A stretch of 26,082 bases of DNA from CAYLMM01 sp964384825. GTDB taxonomy: Bacteria; Krumholzibacteriota; Krumholzibacteriia; LZORAL124-64-63. Numbering within the stretch: position 1 is the first letter of the stretch; the number at the start of each line of letters is the position of its first letter. Where the stretch lies: positions 1 to 26,082 of the forward strand of contig CAYLMM010000039.1 of assembly GCA_964384825.1 (NCBI GenBank). Direction: 5' to 3'. The notes under the pieces are model-generated. The model was not told the origin of the DNA and made no database searches. It saw only the letters and a list, made by a program, of their open reading frames with translations. Made by a program: the position numbers and the translations under genes. This document shows, piece by piece, positions 7,469 through 15,220 of the stretch.

Positions 7469-9745
7469 TCAGGCGGATGCGCCGGCGGCCCGTTCGAGGA
7501 TCCAGCCCGCGCCCGCCTTGGCCTTGCCGCCGCTTTCGACCGGGACGCCGACGCAGGACGGGCAGCCGCCCTCGCAGGGACATCCGGCCAGGTGCTCGGC
7601 GGCCGCGGCCGCCACGTCGCCGAACTGGCCGAAGAACCGCTGGGCGTAACCGACGCCGCCGGGGAACGCATCGTAGAGATACAGCGTCGGGCGCTCGGTG
7701 AAGGGCGACCGCACCATCGGCACGGCGTGGACGTCGGAAGGATCGGCCATCACGAAGGCCGGCGCGACCCGGCCCAGGAGATGGGCCAGCCCCTTCAGCG
7801 CATCGCCCGCGTCGAGGCCTTCATCCCGCATCCGTTCGGGCAGATCCGCGGGCAGTTCCCACCAGAAACCCGTGGTGTGCAGTTCCATCTCGGGCAGGCG
7901 GACACGCCCCGAACCGACCGTCTCGTGCGTGCCCAGCTTGATCTTCTTGTAAAGCGTAACCTTCCGCACGAGGCCCAGTTCCCCGCATCCCTTCACGCCG
8001 TACGCGAACCCTCCGCGCTCGTCCTCCTCGAGGGTCTTGAGCTCGGTCTTGCTCTGCGCGTCGGTGTAGTGGTCGACCGCCACGGGCTTCACGAAGGCCT
8101 TGCGCCGGTCCCAGTCGAGCCTGTCGACGTGATACTGCTGGCCGCCGTGGATGTAGATCGCCTCGTCGTGCAGCATCTCCTGCGACGAGAACAGGTCCAT
8201 CTCGCCGATCACCTCGCCCCCGCTGCGGGACGTATCGACGATCACCACGTTGTCCGGAGCGGCGCTGCGCAGACTGACGTCCTCGGCTGGATAGGTGTCG
8301 GCCATCCAGTGGAAGCGGTCGCCCTCGCGATGCAGCACGCCCTGCTCGGCCAGGTAATCGAGGATCTCGTCGACCGTCCTGCCGCCGTACCGCTCCCCCC
8401 GATCGAAGGGCAGCTCGAAGGCGGCGCATTTCAGATGGCTCAGCAGGATGACCAGGTTGTCCGGATCGACGACCGCGTGCTCGGGGCTGCGGCCGAGGAA
8501 CCACTCGGGATGGGTGATGACGTACTGGTCGAGCGGGCCGCTGGTGCCCACCAGCACCGCCACGCTCAGATCGCGGCGGCGCCCGGCGCGGCCGGCCTGC
8601 TGCCAGGTGCTGGCCACCGTCCCCGCGTAGCCGTTCATCACGCAGACGTCCAGCCGTCCGATGTCGATGCCCAGCTCCAGGGCGTTGGTGCTGACCACCG
8701 CGCGCACCGATCCGTCGCGCAGACCCTTCTCGATCGCCCGCCTCTCGGTCGGCAGATAGCCGCCGCGGTAGCCCCGCACCTCGCCGCTGCGGGCCCCTAC
8801 GCGCCGGCCGGCCTTCTCCAGGTAGGTCAGCAGCAGTTCGACCCTCATCCGCGAACGGGCGAAGACGATCAGCTGGATGCCGGCCTGCAGGAAGCGCTCG
8901 GCGATCGCGCGGGTCTCCTTCACGGCCGAGCGCCGGATTCCCAGCTCGCGGTTGACCACCGGCGGGTTGTAGAAGATGAAATGCTTCTCGCCGCGCGGAG
9001 CCCCGTTGTCGTCGACGACCTCGACCGGGCGGCCGGCCAGCGTCGCGGCGACCTCGCCGGGATTGGCGACCGTCGCCGAACAGCCGATGAACAACGGATC
9101 CGATCCGTAGAACCGGGCGATGCGCCGCAGCCGCCGCAGCACGTTGGCCACGTGCGATCCGAAGACCCCGCGATAGTGGTGCACCTCGTCGACCACGACG
9201 TAGCGCAGGTTCTCGAAGAGCTTCACCCACAGCGTGTGGTGCGGCAGAATCCCCTGGTGCAGCATGTCGGGATTCGTCACGACCAGATTGCCGCTGTCGC
9301 GGATGGCCTTTCGCGCCGAGCCCGGGGTGTCGCCGTCGAAGGTGTAGGTCTTGATGTCGACGCCGAGATCGGTGATCAGGCCGTGCACCTCGTGCATCTG
9401 GTCCTGGCTCAGCGCCTTGGTCGGGAACAGGTACAGGGCGCGGGCCTCGGGCTCGCGCAGCATGCGGTCCAGCACCGGCAGGTTGTAGCAGAGGGTCTTG
9501 CCCGAAGCTGTGGGCGTGACCACCACGTAGGGCTTGCCGGCCGACGCCAGTTCGAGCGCGCGGGCCTGGTGGACGAAGGGCCGGTCGATGCCCCTGTCGG
9601 CCAGGACGTCGACCAGCCGCGGGTCCAGAGCCCCGGGCCAGGACGCGACGCGGGCGTCACGGGGCGGTATCACTTCCCAGCGGGTGACGTTGCGGGAAAA
9701 ACGCGGATCGGCTTCGAGGGAATCGAGCATCTGCGCCAGGTTCAA
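7469..9745 (-). CDS. mrfA: YprA/MrfA-like superfamily 2 DNA helicase (DUF1998 C-terminus)
   Basis: ATP-dependent DNA helicase of 758 residues, close to the length of B. subtilis MrfA (YprA). I prefer TTG 9745 because GGAGGG lies six bases upstream; the frame also allows GTG 9769. Helicase motifs in order: Q-motif region RPFVHQARALE, Walker A TPTASGKT (77-84), LFPTKALSQDQ (107-116), DEVH (186-189), SAT (223-225), a second RecA domain with FARSRMRVELL, STNALELGIDIG, and motif VI QQAGRAGRR. The C-terminal DUF1998 region ends in a metal-binding cysteine set C722, C724, C728 and C731 (CPCEGGCPSC), all four intact. It precedes mrfB, which strongly supports the assignment. It probably translocates 3'-5' and delivers DNA to MrfB, by analogy with Bacillus. 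No truncation is seen. Confidence 0.95.
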   Translation of the reverse strand: MNLAQMLDSLEADPRFSRNVTRWEVIPPRDARVASWPGALDPRLVDVLADRGIDRPFVHQARALELASAGKPYVVVTPTASGKTLCYNLPVLDRMLREPEARALYLFPTKALSQDQMHEVHGLITDLGVDIKTYTFDGDTPGSARKAIRDSGNLVVTNPDMLHQGILPHHTLWVKLFENLRYVVVDEVHHYRGVFGSHVANVLRRLRRIARFYGSDPLFIGCSATVANPGEVAATLAGRPVEVVDDNGAPRGEKHFIFYNPPVVNRELGIRRSAVKETRAIAERFLQAGIQLIVFARSRMRVELLLTYLEKAGRRVGARSGEVRGYRGGYLPTERRAIEKGLRDGSVRAVVSTNALELGIDIGRLDVCVMNGYAGTVASTWQQAGRAGRRRDLSVAVLVGTSGPLDQYVITHPEWFLGRSPEHAVVDPDNLVILLSHLKCAAFELPFDRGERYGGRTVDEILDYLAEQGVLHREGDRFHWMADTYPAEDVSLRSAAPDNVVIVDTSRSGGEVIGEMDLFSSQEMLHDEAIYIHGGQQYHVDRLDWDRRKAFVKPVAVDHYTDAQSKTELKTLEEDERGGFAYGVKGCGELGLVRKVTLYKKIKLGTHETVGSGRVRLPEMELHTTGFWWELPADLPERMRDEGLDAGDALKGLAHLLGRVAPAFVMADPSDVHAVPMVRSPFTERPTLYLYDAFPGGVGYAQRFFGQFGDVAAAAAEHLAGCPCEGGCPSCVGVPVESGGKAKAGAGWILERAAGASA

Positions 9746-9795
9746 CTGCGGCCCTCCACTCCGGCGCACGGGGCGGAAGGGTCGCCCCGGCGAGG

Positions 9796-10029
9796 TTATT
9801 CCTTGTCCTTGACGTCATTCCGCGGAGCCGCGGGGGGCTCGTCGAGCTCGCGCTTGACCTCGTCCTGCACCTCGCGGGTCGCGGACTTGAACTTGCGGAT
9901 CGACTTGCCGAAGGCTTCGGCGATCTCGGGCAGACGCTTCGGTCCGAAGAAGATCAGCACCAGGGCGAAAATGATCAGCAGCTCGGTCCAGCCGATGCCG
10001 CCGATGAATGCAAGACAACGAACCATCAT
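9796..10029 (-). CDS. tatA: Sec-independent protein translocase subunit TatA
   Basis: A 77-residue TatA/E-type subunit that forms the protein-conducting assembly of the twin-arginine translocase at the inner membrane. It has a short N-terminal transmembrane helix (IGWTELLIIFALVLIFF, about residues 12-28), the hinge FGPKRLPEIA, an amphipathic helix (FGKSIRKFKSATREV) and a charged tail. The phenylalanine-glycine and proline at the hinge are canonical. Two tandem ATG codons (10029 and 10026) are possible starts; the ribosome site GGACGGTGG is weak. No tatC is in the window. It sits between the DUF4321-like gene (22 bases) and mrfA (50 bases). TatB is less likely because of the short tail. Confidence 0.93.
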   Translation of the reverse strand: MMVRCLAFIGGIGWTELLIIFALVLIFFGPKRLPEIAEAFGKSIRKFKSATREVQDEVKRELDEPPAAPRNDVKDKE

Positions 10030-10051
10030 CCACCGTCCGGGTTTTGAAGGG

Positions 10052-10315
10052 TCAGCGGTACCAGCGCAGCATCTGCGAAGCGATGAAGACGCCGATCACG
10101 CTCATCAGGTTGAAATGGATCTTGAAACCGAAGGTGATCTCGAAAATGACGAGATCCCAGTGGTTCATTTCGGGACCGAAACTGACCGAGCGCACGAAGA
10201 GCTGATGCGCCACCGAGCCCTCGTTGAGAAACAGGCCGAGCAGTTCGCTGCTGATCGCCCCGATCAGGACGCCCAGCAAGAGCGTCATGGCCACGGTTCC
10301 CAACGATTTACGCAT
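10052..10315 (-). CDS. DUF4321-like small membrane protein
   Basis: An 87-residue protein of unknown function. ATG 10315 has GAGGGG eight bases upstream; the open frame continues further but without support. An N-terminal hydrophobic helix (VAMTLLLGVLIGAISSELLGLF) and a C-terminal hydrophobic segment (HFNLMSVIGVFIASQMLRWY) flank a polar middle. The pattern FEITFGFKIHFNLMSVIG matches what I recall of DUF4321 (a beta-like TFGF followed by NL..VIG), found in small proteins of Firmicutes and others. It is the first gene of the operon, behind a good promoter. Family naming is from memory, so moderately sure. Confidence 0.75.
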   Translation of the reverse strand: MRKSLGTVAMTLLLGVLIGAISSELLGLFLNEGSVAHQLFVRSVSFGPEMNHWDLVIFEITFGFKIHFNLMSVIGVFIASQMLRWYR

Positions 10316-10379
10316 CCATGCATCCCCTCGACGGCCAGCGACGGCCGCGGCGTTGCGGCCCCGGTTCCTTCCCGGACCA

Positions 10380-10408
10380 ATAATAGGCCGGATGCGGAAC
10401 CCTTCCAA
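10380..10408 (-). promoter_or_regulatory. Putative sigma-70-like promoter of the DUF4321-tatA-mrfAB operon
   Basis: On the minus strand TTGGAA (10403-10408) and TATTAT (10380-10385) are spaced by exactly 17 bases. The -10 matches 5 of 6 consensus positions and the -35 4 of 6, in an otherwise GC-rich setting. The transcript would start near 10373, about 58 bases before ATG 10315, and could cover all five genes down to 5730. Confidence 0.65.
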
Positions 10409-10420
10409 CAGTTATTCCTA

Positions 10421-10894
10421 TCATTCGGATCCGTCCGCGGCCTCGCTCATCCCCAGGGCGGCGCAGATCCGCGCGTAATCGAGTCCTAGAACCAGCACCG
10501 CATCCTCCGCGGCGCGCGGATCGGCCTCGCGCAGCACGGGAACGCCGCCCAGGCTCCGCGCCAGATCGCGGGCGCGATCGTCGTCGAGGCGCCGGTTCAC
10601 CAGCAGGCTGCGCCGGTAGCCGGAATGGGGCGCGTTTTCGATGCGGCCGGGCATGCAGCCGACGCGGCCGACGAGCATCGCCACGTCGCCGGCCAGCTGA
10701 GAAACCCCGACCCCGTTGAGAACGGCCAGCAGAACGGACGGCTCTGCCGTTTCCCGCGAACCGGCCGCCAGGGGCGCGGCCGCCGTGACCGACGGTCGGC
10801 CTTCCGCGGAGCTTCCATCCCCGCGCAGCCCGTACCACAACGAAACGCCGCAGACGAGCACCAGCACCAGCAGCAGACCATGGCCCAGCCGCAT
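10421..10894 (-). CDS. Membrane-anchored LytR_C-domain protein
   Basis: A 157-residue protein with an N-terminal transmembrane anchor (LLLVLVLVCGVSLWYGL, about residues 7-23), a low-complexity linker, and a domain (about 52-140) that matches the LytR C-terminal domain: VLLAVLNGVGVSQLAG, then GYRRSLLVNRR and a closing VLVLGLDYARI. This domain occurs at the C-terminus of LytR-CpsA-Psr cell-wall ligases but also alone, as here; its biochemical role is not established. Its ATG overlaps the stop of the HIT gene by one base (TGATG), so translation is probably coupled. It is the last gene of the dapL operon. A cell-envelope role is inferred. Confidence 0.82.
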   Translation of the reverse strand: MRLGHGLLLVLVLVCGVSLWYGLRGDGSSAEGRPSVTAAAPLAAGSRETAEPSVLLAVLNGVGVSQLAGDVAMLVGRVGCMPGRIENAPHSGYRRSLLVNRRLDDDRARDLARSLGGVPVLREADPRAAEDAVLVLGLDYARICAALGMSEAADGSE

Positions 10895-11394
10895 CAGATC
10901 CCGGTCCCTTCCAGGGCCTCGGCCAGCGCGGGAAGCAGCAACTCGTAGCTCCGGGGCAGCGACTGCGGCATGACGCGGGTCTCCCCGATCACGGTCATGA
11001 AGTTCGTGTCACCGCTCCAGCGGGGCACCAGATGAATGTGGAAGTGGGCCGGGATGCCCGCGCCGGCGCTGGCGCCGCCGTTGTAGCCGGCGTTGACGCC
11101 GTCGGGATTGAAAGCGGCCCGGATGGCCCGCTCGAGGGCCTGCACCAGGACGCCCATGTCGGCCACCTCTTCGGCCGTGCAGTCGCTCAGCGAACCGGCG
11201 TGACGGTTCAGGACCAGCAGGACGTGCCCGTTGTTGTACGGGAAGCGGTTCATCACGGCGTACCAGTGCCGCGAACGGTGCAGGATGAGATGCTCGGCCG
11301 GATCGCCTTCGAGCCGGTTGCAGAAGATGCAGCCTTCCTCCTTCACGCCGCCGCTCACGTAATCGTACCTCCAGGGAGTGTAGAGCCGGTCCAT
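10894..11394 (-). CDS. HIT-family nucleotide hydrolase/phosphorylase (Ap4A type)
   Basis: A 166-residue histidine-triad protein. The signature HFHIHLVPRW gives H117, H119 and H121, the last being the nucleophile region of the family. The N-terminal CIFC (C22-C25) is the zinc-binding pair seen in this subgroup. NRFPYNNGHVLL, GASAGAGIPAH and SGDTNFMTVIG also match the Ap4A-phosphorylase-like branch, which cleaves dinucleoside polyphosphates or AMP derivatives. ATG 11394 follows GGAGG by four bases. The gene lies ten bases after the nucleotidyltransferase and overlaps the LytR_C gene by one base. The exact substrate cannot be read from sequence. Confidence 0.93.
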   Translation of the reverse strand: MDRLYTPWRYDYVSGGVKEEGCIFCNRLEGDPAEHLILHRSRHWYAVMNRFPYNNGHVLLVLNRHAGSLSDCTAEEVADMGVLVQALERAIRAAFNPDGVNAGYNGGASAGAGIPAHFHIHLVPRWSGDTNFMTVIGETRVMPQSLPRSYELLLPALAEALEGTGI

Positions 11395-11404
11395 GTCGCC
11401 TCCG

Positions 11405-12160
11405 TCATCCGCGCCGGCGCGCCAGCGACTCGCCCGCAGCGGCCAGTTCGGCGACCGTGTTGATGCCGGCGACCTCGTCGGGATCGTCGGCGATCACCGC
11501 GGTCACCGGACGCCCGGCGGCCACCAGATGCGCGATGGTGTCGGTCAGATAGTATTCGCGCTGATCGTTGTCGGCGGTCAGCAGTCCGAGCGCGTCGATC
11601 AGGTCGAGCGTACGGAAACAGTAGATGCCGGTGTTGAACTCGCCGACCGCCAGCTGCTGCTCGGTGGCGTCGCGGGCCTCGACGATCTCCCGCAGGCCTC
11701 CGTCGCGATCCTTGATGATCCGCCCGTAGGAACCCGCGTCCTCGACCACGCAGGTCAGGACCGCTGCCGCCGCGTCCGCGGAGATCGTCCCCTCGATCAA
11801 CGAGCGCACCGTCGCGCTGCGCAGCAGGGGCACGTCGCCGCTGAGAATCACCGTGAAGCCCTCGGGCCGCAGCTCCGGCACGGCCTGCTGGACGGCGTGC
11901 CCGGTGCCGAGCTGAGGCTCCTGCAGCACGAATTCCAGATCCGGAGCGGAGCAGGCCTTCCGCACGCGATCGGCCTGATGGCCGACGATCACGACCGCGC
12001 GCGGGACGCCGGCCCCGCGCACGGTGTCGAGCACATGCTCGAGCAGGGGCTTGCCGTCCAGTTCGTGCAGGACCTTCGGCAGATCCGACTTCATGCGCGT
12101 TCCCTTGCCGGCGGCCATGACGACCGCCTGCACCGCGGCTCCGTATTTCTTCTGGTTCAT
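11405..12160 (-). CDS. Stand-alone GlmU-type N-acetylglucosamine-1-phosphate uridylyltransferase domain
   Basis: A 251-residue nucleotidyltransferase matching the N-terminal half of GlmU, which makes UDP-GlcNAc from UTP and GlcNAc-1-phosphate. The nucleotide loop AAGKGTRMKSDLPKVLH (16-32), QLGTGHAV (83-90), metal-binding SGDVPLL (D109), SYGRII, GEFNTGIY and a closing VAGINTVAEL are all present. The left-handed beta-helix acetyltransferase half of bifunctional GlmU (about 200 more residues) is absent: the frame stops at 11405 and the HIT gene follows after ten bases. ATG 12160 follows GGAGGAG, and overlaps the panC stop by four bases (ATGA). An acetyltransferase must be supplied elsewhere if this is the UDP-GlcNAc enzyme; another UDP-sugar specificity is possible. 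Confidence 0.9.
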   Translation of the reverse strand: MNQKKYGAAVQAVVMAAGKGTRMKSDLPKVLHELDGKPLLEHVLDTVRGAGVPRAVVIVGHQADRVRKACSAPDLEFVLQEPQLGTGHAVQQAVPELRPEGFTVILSGDVPLLRSATVRSLIEGTISADAAAAVLTCVVEDAGSYGRIIKDRDGGLREIVEARDATEQQLAVGEFNTGIYCFRTLDLIDALGLLTADNDQREYYLTDTIAHLVAAGRPVTAVIADDPDEVAGINTVAELAAAGESLARRRG

Positions 12161-13032
12161 CGCTCCTCCGTGAACAGCCCGGTCTCGGCGACCGAATCCG
12201 GGCCGACATCCAGCACGATGTTGTCGATCAGCCGGGCGGGACCGATGCGCACGGCCACGGCCAGCAGGATGCGGCCTTCGAGATGCGCGGCGCGGGCCAG
12301 GTCGGGCACCCTCCGCGCCTCGGCGTATTCCACCGCCCCGCCGTCGGCCATGGCCCCGACGAGCTCCCGTTCCACCGCGGCGCCGTCGCGCTCGCCTGCG
12401 GCGATCAGGTCGCGGGCTCCGCGCAGGGCGGCGCTCAGACACCGGGCCCGTTCGCGCTGTCCGGCGTCCAGATAGCGGTTGCGCGACGACATGGCCAGCC
12501 CGTCGTCCTCACGCAGCGTCGGCGCGTCGACCAGCCGGACGGGGAAGTCCAGATCGCGCACCATCTCGTCGATGACCAGGCATTGCTGGGCGTCCTTGCG
12601 GCCGAAGACGGCCGTCCGCGGCCCGATCAGATTGAGGAGCTTGGCGACCACCGTCAGCACGCCTTCGAAATGCCCCGGACGCGAAGCACCGCAGAGGATT
12701 TTCGACCGCGGACCGGGCCGCACGCGCACGCCCTCGGCGCCGGCGTACATCTGCTCGGCCGTAGGCGCGAAGACGGCCGCGACGTCCAGCGGCCGCAACG
12801 CTTCGAGATCGGTCCGCAGATCGCGGGGATACGATTCGAAATCCTCGCCGGGACCGAATTGGGTCGGATTCACGAAGATCGAGACGACCGGCCGGCCGTG
12901 GCGGGCGGCTTCGGCGACCAGGCTCAGGTGCCCGTCATGCAGAGCGCCCATGGTGGGAACCAGGACCAGCGGGCCTTCGCGGCGCAGCGCGTCGAGGGCG
13001 GCCAGCCCCTCTTTGCTTCGGATCAGTTCCAC
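12157..13032 (-). CDS. panC: Pantothenate synthetase
   Basis: ATP-dependent condensation of pantoate with beta-alanine to form pantothenate, the last step of vitamin B5 synthesis, in the cytoplasm. I choose GTG 13032 because GAGGGG lies six bases upstream and MELIRS is the family's usual N-terminus; this gives 291 residues. An upstream ATG (13065) lies inside panB and has no ribosome site. Motifs: VPTMGALHDGH (25-35, the HIGH-like ATP site), FVNPTQFGPGEDF, a GRKDAQQ segment, and AMSSRNRYL (KMSKS-like). The stop overlaps the next gene's ATG by four bases. It follows panB by ten bases, so both enzymes are coupled. Confidence 0.97.
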   Translation of the reverse strand: MELIRSKEGLAALDALRREGPLVLVPTMGALHDGHLSLVAEAARHGRPVVSIFVNPTQFGPGEDFESYPRDLRTDLEALRPLDVAAVFAPTAEQMYAGAEGVRVRPGPRSKILCGASRPGHFEGVLTVVAKLLNLIGPRTAVFGRKDAQQCLVIDEMVRDLDFPVRLVDAPTLREDDGLAMSSRNRYLDAGQRERARCLSAALRGARDLIAAGERDGAAVERELVGAMADGGAVEYAEARRVPDLARAAHLEGRILLAVAVRIGPARLIDNIVLDVGPDSVAETGLFTEER

Positions 13033-13042
13033 GCCGGCCCCC

Positions 13043-13981
13043 TCATTTCCCGTCGGGACGATCATCGCATTCGGCGAGATAGCCCCGGGGCGCGGCCGCG
13101 GAATCCTCGTGTCCGGTCGGCTCGGCCGCGGGCGCCTCGGCGGCGGCGGGATGATCATCCGGACGGACGGAATCGGGATCGTGGAAGGTGTGCTCGTCGG
13201 CCGGGAAGGCGCCCGAACGGACCTCGTCGCTGTAGGATCGGACGGCCGCCACGGCGTCGCGCCCGAGTTCCGCGTAACGCTTCACGAAGCGGGGCCGGAA
13301 TCCCTCGAAAAGGCCCAGCAGATCATGGAAGACCAGCACCTGGCCGTCGCAGTCCGGACCCGCCCCGATGCCGATCGTCGGGATGTTCAGACGTTCGCTG
13401 ATCCGGGCGGCCAGTTCGGACGGCACGCATTCCAGGACCAGCGAGAAGCAGCCGATCTCCTCGAGATGCTCGGCCTCGTCGGCCAGCAGGGACGCCGCGC
13501 CGTGGCCGCGGCCCTGGACCTTGAACCCGCCGAGCTTGTGCACCGACTGCGGCGTGAGCCCGAGATGGCCCATCACCGGGATCTCGGCGTCGAGCAGGGC
13601 CCGGATCACGGCCGTGCGCTTGCGCCCTCCCTCGACCTTCACCGCCGAGGCGCCCCCCTCCTTCACCAGCCGCAGCGCGTGGCGGACGGTTTCCTCGGGG
13701 GCGACGTGGAAGCTGCCGTAGGGCATGTCGGCGATCACCGGCAGGCCGGTCCGCGCGCGGGTCACCGCCCGGGTGTGATGGACCATGTCGTCGATGGTGA
13801 CCGGCAGGGTGTTCTCGTGCCCCAGCACGACCATCCCGACCGAATCGCCGACCAGCAGGGCGTCCGCCCCGCCGTCGCGGGCGATCAGGGCCGAGGTCAG
13901 ATCGTAGGCCGTCAGCATGACGATCTTCTCGCCCTTGCGCTTCAGGGAGCGGAACAGGCTGAGCGTCTTGGGTTTCGGCAT
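13043..13981 (-). CDS. panB: 3-methyl-2-oxobutanoate hydroxymethyltransferase
   Basis: Transfers a hydroxymethyl group from 5,10-methylene-tetrahydrofolate to ketoisovalerate, giving ketopantoate for coenzyme A synthesis. ATG 13981 follows AAAGGA by six bases. The metal ligands and catalytic residues of the TIM barrel are present: GDSVGM (D46), ADMPYGSF (D85), VKVEGG (K115, E117) and LVLECVP (E184). The protein has 312 residues, about 45 more than E. coli PanB; the excess is a C-terminal tail from about residue 265 rich in A, E, P and D, which looks disordered. The barrel itself is complete. It follows the kinase gene by 32 bases and precedes panC. The folate requirement links it to folB and folK in the same operon. 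Confidence 0.97.
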   Translation of the reverse strand: MPKPKTLSLFRSLKRKGEKIVMLTAYDLTSALIARDGGADALLVGDSVGMVVLGHENTLPVTIDDMVHHTRAVTRARTGLPVIADMPYGSFHVAPEETVRHALRLVKEGGASAVKVEGGRKRTAVIRALLDAEIPVMGHLGLTPQSVHKLGGFKVQGRGHGAASLLADEAEHLEEIGCFSLVLECVPSELAARISERLNIPTIGIGAGPDCDGQVLVFHDLLGLFEGFRPRFVKRYAELGRDAVAAVRSYSDEVRSGAFPADEHTFHDPDSVRPDDHPAAAEAPAAEPTGHEDSAAAPRGYLAECDDRPDGK

Positions 13982-14013
13982 GATGGGTCCTTTCCCCCGC
14001 GCCGGGCGCCGAC

Positions 14014-14655
14014 CTACCGGGGGGCGAAGAAGCGGGTTCCCTGGAAGGTTTCGCGAATCTGGTCGTAGAGCATCTCGAAGTCGCCGGGGACGTTCACGAA
14101 GTCGAAATCGTTCGTGTTCACGACCAGCAGGGGCGTCTCGCGGTAATGATGGAAATAATAACTATACGCGCTGTTGAGCGCATCGATGTACTCGCGGTTC
14201 ATGTTCCGCTCGAAGGCCCGTCCGCGCATGCGGATCCTCGACATCAGCACGTCGGTCGAGGCCTGCAGGTAGATCACAAGCTCGGGCTTGAGGATCCTCT
14301 GCTCCAGGATGTTCGCCATCTGGCTGTAGAGGGTCAACTCGTCGTCGCTGAGATTGAGGTTGGCGAAGATGCGGTCCTTGGCGAACAGATAGTCCGAGAC
14401 TATCGAGCCGGCGAAAAGATCCGGCTGCAGAAGATTCTGCTGCTGCCGGTAACGGCTCAGCAGGAAGAAGATCTGGGTCTGGAAAGCGTAGCCCGCCCGG
14501 TCCTGGTAGAATTTGCCCAGGAACGGGTTCTCCTCGACGACCTCGAAATTCAGGCTCGCGCCCGTCCGGGCCGCCAGCAGTTTGCTCAGGCTCGTCTTGC
14601 CGACACCGATCACGCCCTCAACGACCATGTACCGCCAGGGAAGCACGCCAGTCAT
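14014..14655 (-). CDS. Deoxynucleoside kinase (dAK/dGK-like)
   Basis: A 213-residue P-loop kinase that phosphorylates deoxynucleosides, probably deoxyadenosine or deoxyguanosine, for salvage. The P-loop is EGVIGVGKTSL (13-23); EENPFLGKFYQD, SDYLFAKDRIF (substrate-site arginine motif) and the lid arginines in SRIRMRGRAFE fit the bacterial dNK family. Start is uncertain: ATG 14655 sits directly against AGGAAGG, while GTG 14646 or ATG 14628 would give a better spacing or a tighter domain start. It overlaps the 3' end of folK by up to 38 bases. A kinase of this type beside folK and panBC is a neighbourhood I recall from several phyla. Base specificity is not readable. Confidence 0.9.
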   Translation of the reverse strand: MTGVLPWRYMVVEGVIGVGKTSLSKLLAARTGASLNFEVVEENPFLGKFYQDRAGYAFQTQIFFLLSRYRQQQNLLQPDLFAGSIVSDYLFAKDRIFANLNLSDDELTLYSQMANILEQRILKPELVIYLQASTDVLMSRIRMRGRAFERNMNREYIDALNSAYSYYFHHYRETPLLVVNTNDFDFVNVPGDFEMLYDQIRETFQGTRFFAPR

Positions 14656-15220
14656 CCTTCCTGCCCGCGACCGGGCGAGGCCAATCGGGTTCCTCCGGCA
14701 ACGGGCTCACCCGGGGCCCGCCGCGACGACGGATTTTCTCACATGCGGACCGGACTGTCTGCCCGCAATCCGGCAGCACGAAATCCGGAGCGATCTCCTG
14801 CAAAGGCTCGAGCACGAAGGCCCGCTCGCGCAGCCGCGGATGGGGCAGCGTCAGGACCGGATCCCCGCTCAGCCGCGATCCGTAGGTCAGGATGTCGATA
14901 TCCAGCGGACGGGGCGCCATGTGGCTGTCCGGGGCCCTGCCGTGCCTCTGCTCGATCAGCTTGAGGATCAGCAGCAGCACCCGCGGCGCCAGAGTGGTGC
15001 CGATGCGCAGGCAGGCGTTCAGATAGGGATCCTGCTCGCCGGGGCCGACGTAGTCGGTCCGGTAGACGCGGCTCAGGTCCAGCACCTCGATCTCGGGATG
15101 GATCGCCAGGCTGAAGACTCCCGAACGCAGATGGGCCAAGCGGTCGCCCTGGTTGGATCCGATCCCCAGCAGCACAGATTCCGGCGCCGGGCGGACGCAG
15201 GCATTCGGCTCGGCCCTCAA
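14618..15220 (-). CDS. folK: 2-amino-4-hydroxy-6-hydroxymethyldihydropteridine pyrophosphokinase
   Basis: Transfers pyrophosphate from ATP to 6-hydroxymethyl-dihydropterin in folate synthesis. I take TTG 15220 as start: GGGGAGG lies seven bases upstream, and the codon overlaps the folB stop as TTGA. The 200-residue product shows GIGSNQGDR (19-27), SRVYRTDYVGP, APRPLDIDILTYG with catalytic D107 and D109, and HPRLRERAFVLEPL (127-140). It is about 40 residues longer than E. coli FolK; the excess is a proline- and arginine-rich C-terminal tail without recognisable domain. Its 3' end overlaps the kinase gene. It sits directly after folB, the preceding step. Confidence 0.95.
   Translation of the reverse strand: MRAEPNACVRPAPESVLLGIGSNQGDRLAHLRSGVFSLAIHPEIEVLDLSRVYRTDYVGPGEQDPYLNACLRIGTTLAPRVLLLILKLIEQRHGRAPDSHMAPRPLDIDILTYGSRLSGDPVLTLPHPRLRERAFVLEPLQEIAPDFVLPDCGQTVRSACEKIRRRGGPRVSPLPEEPDWPRPVAGRKDDWRASLAVHGR

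Noticed and set aside
7121..10489. Plus-strand open frame of 1122 codons
   Set aside because: Antisense to mrfA, tatA and other conserved genes, with no recognisable domain; an effect of high GC codon use.
13043..13180. Possible extra gene or frameshift in the low-complexity 3' end of panB
   Set aside because: The panB frame is continuous to its stop, and the panC ribosome site follows; it is better explained as a disordered C-terminal tail.
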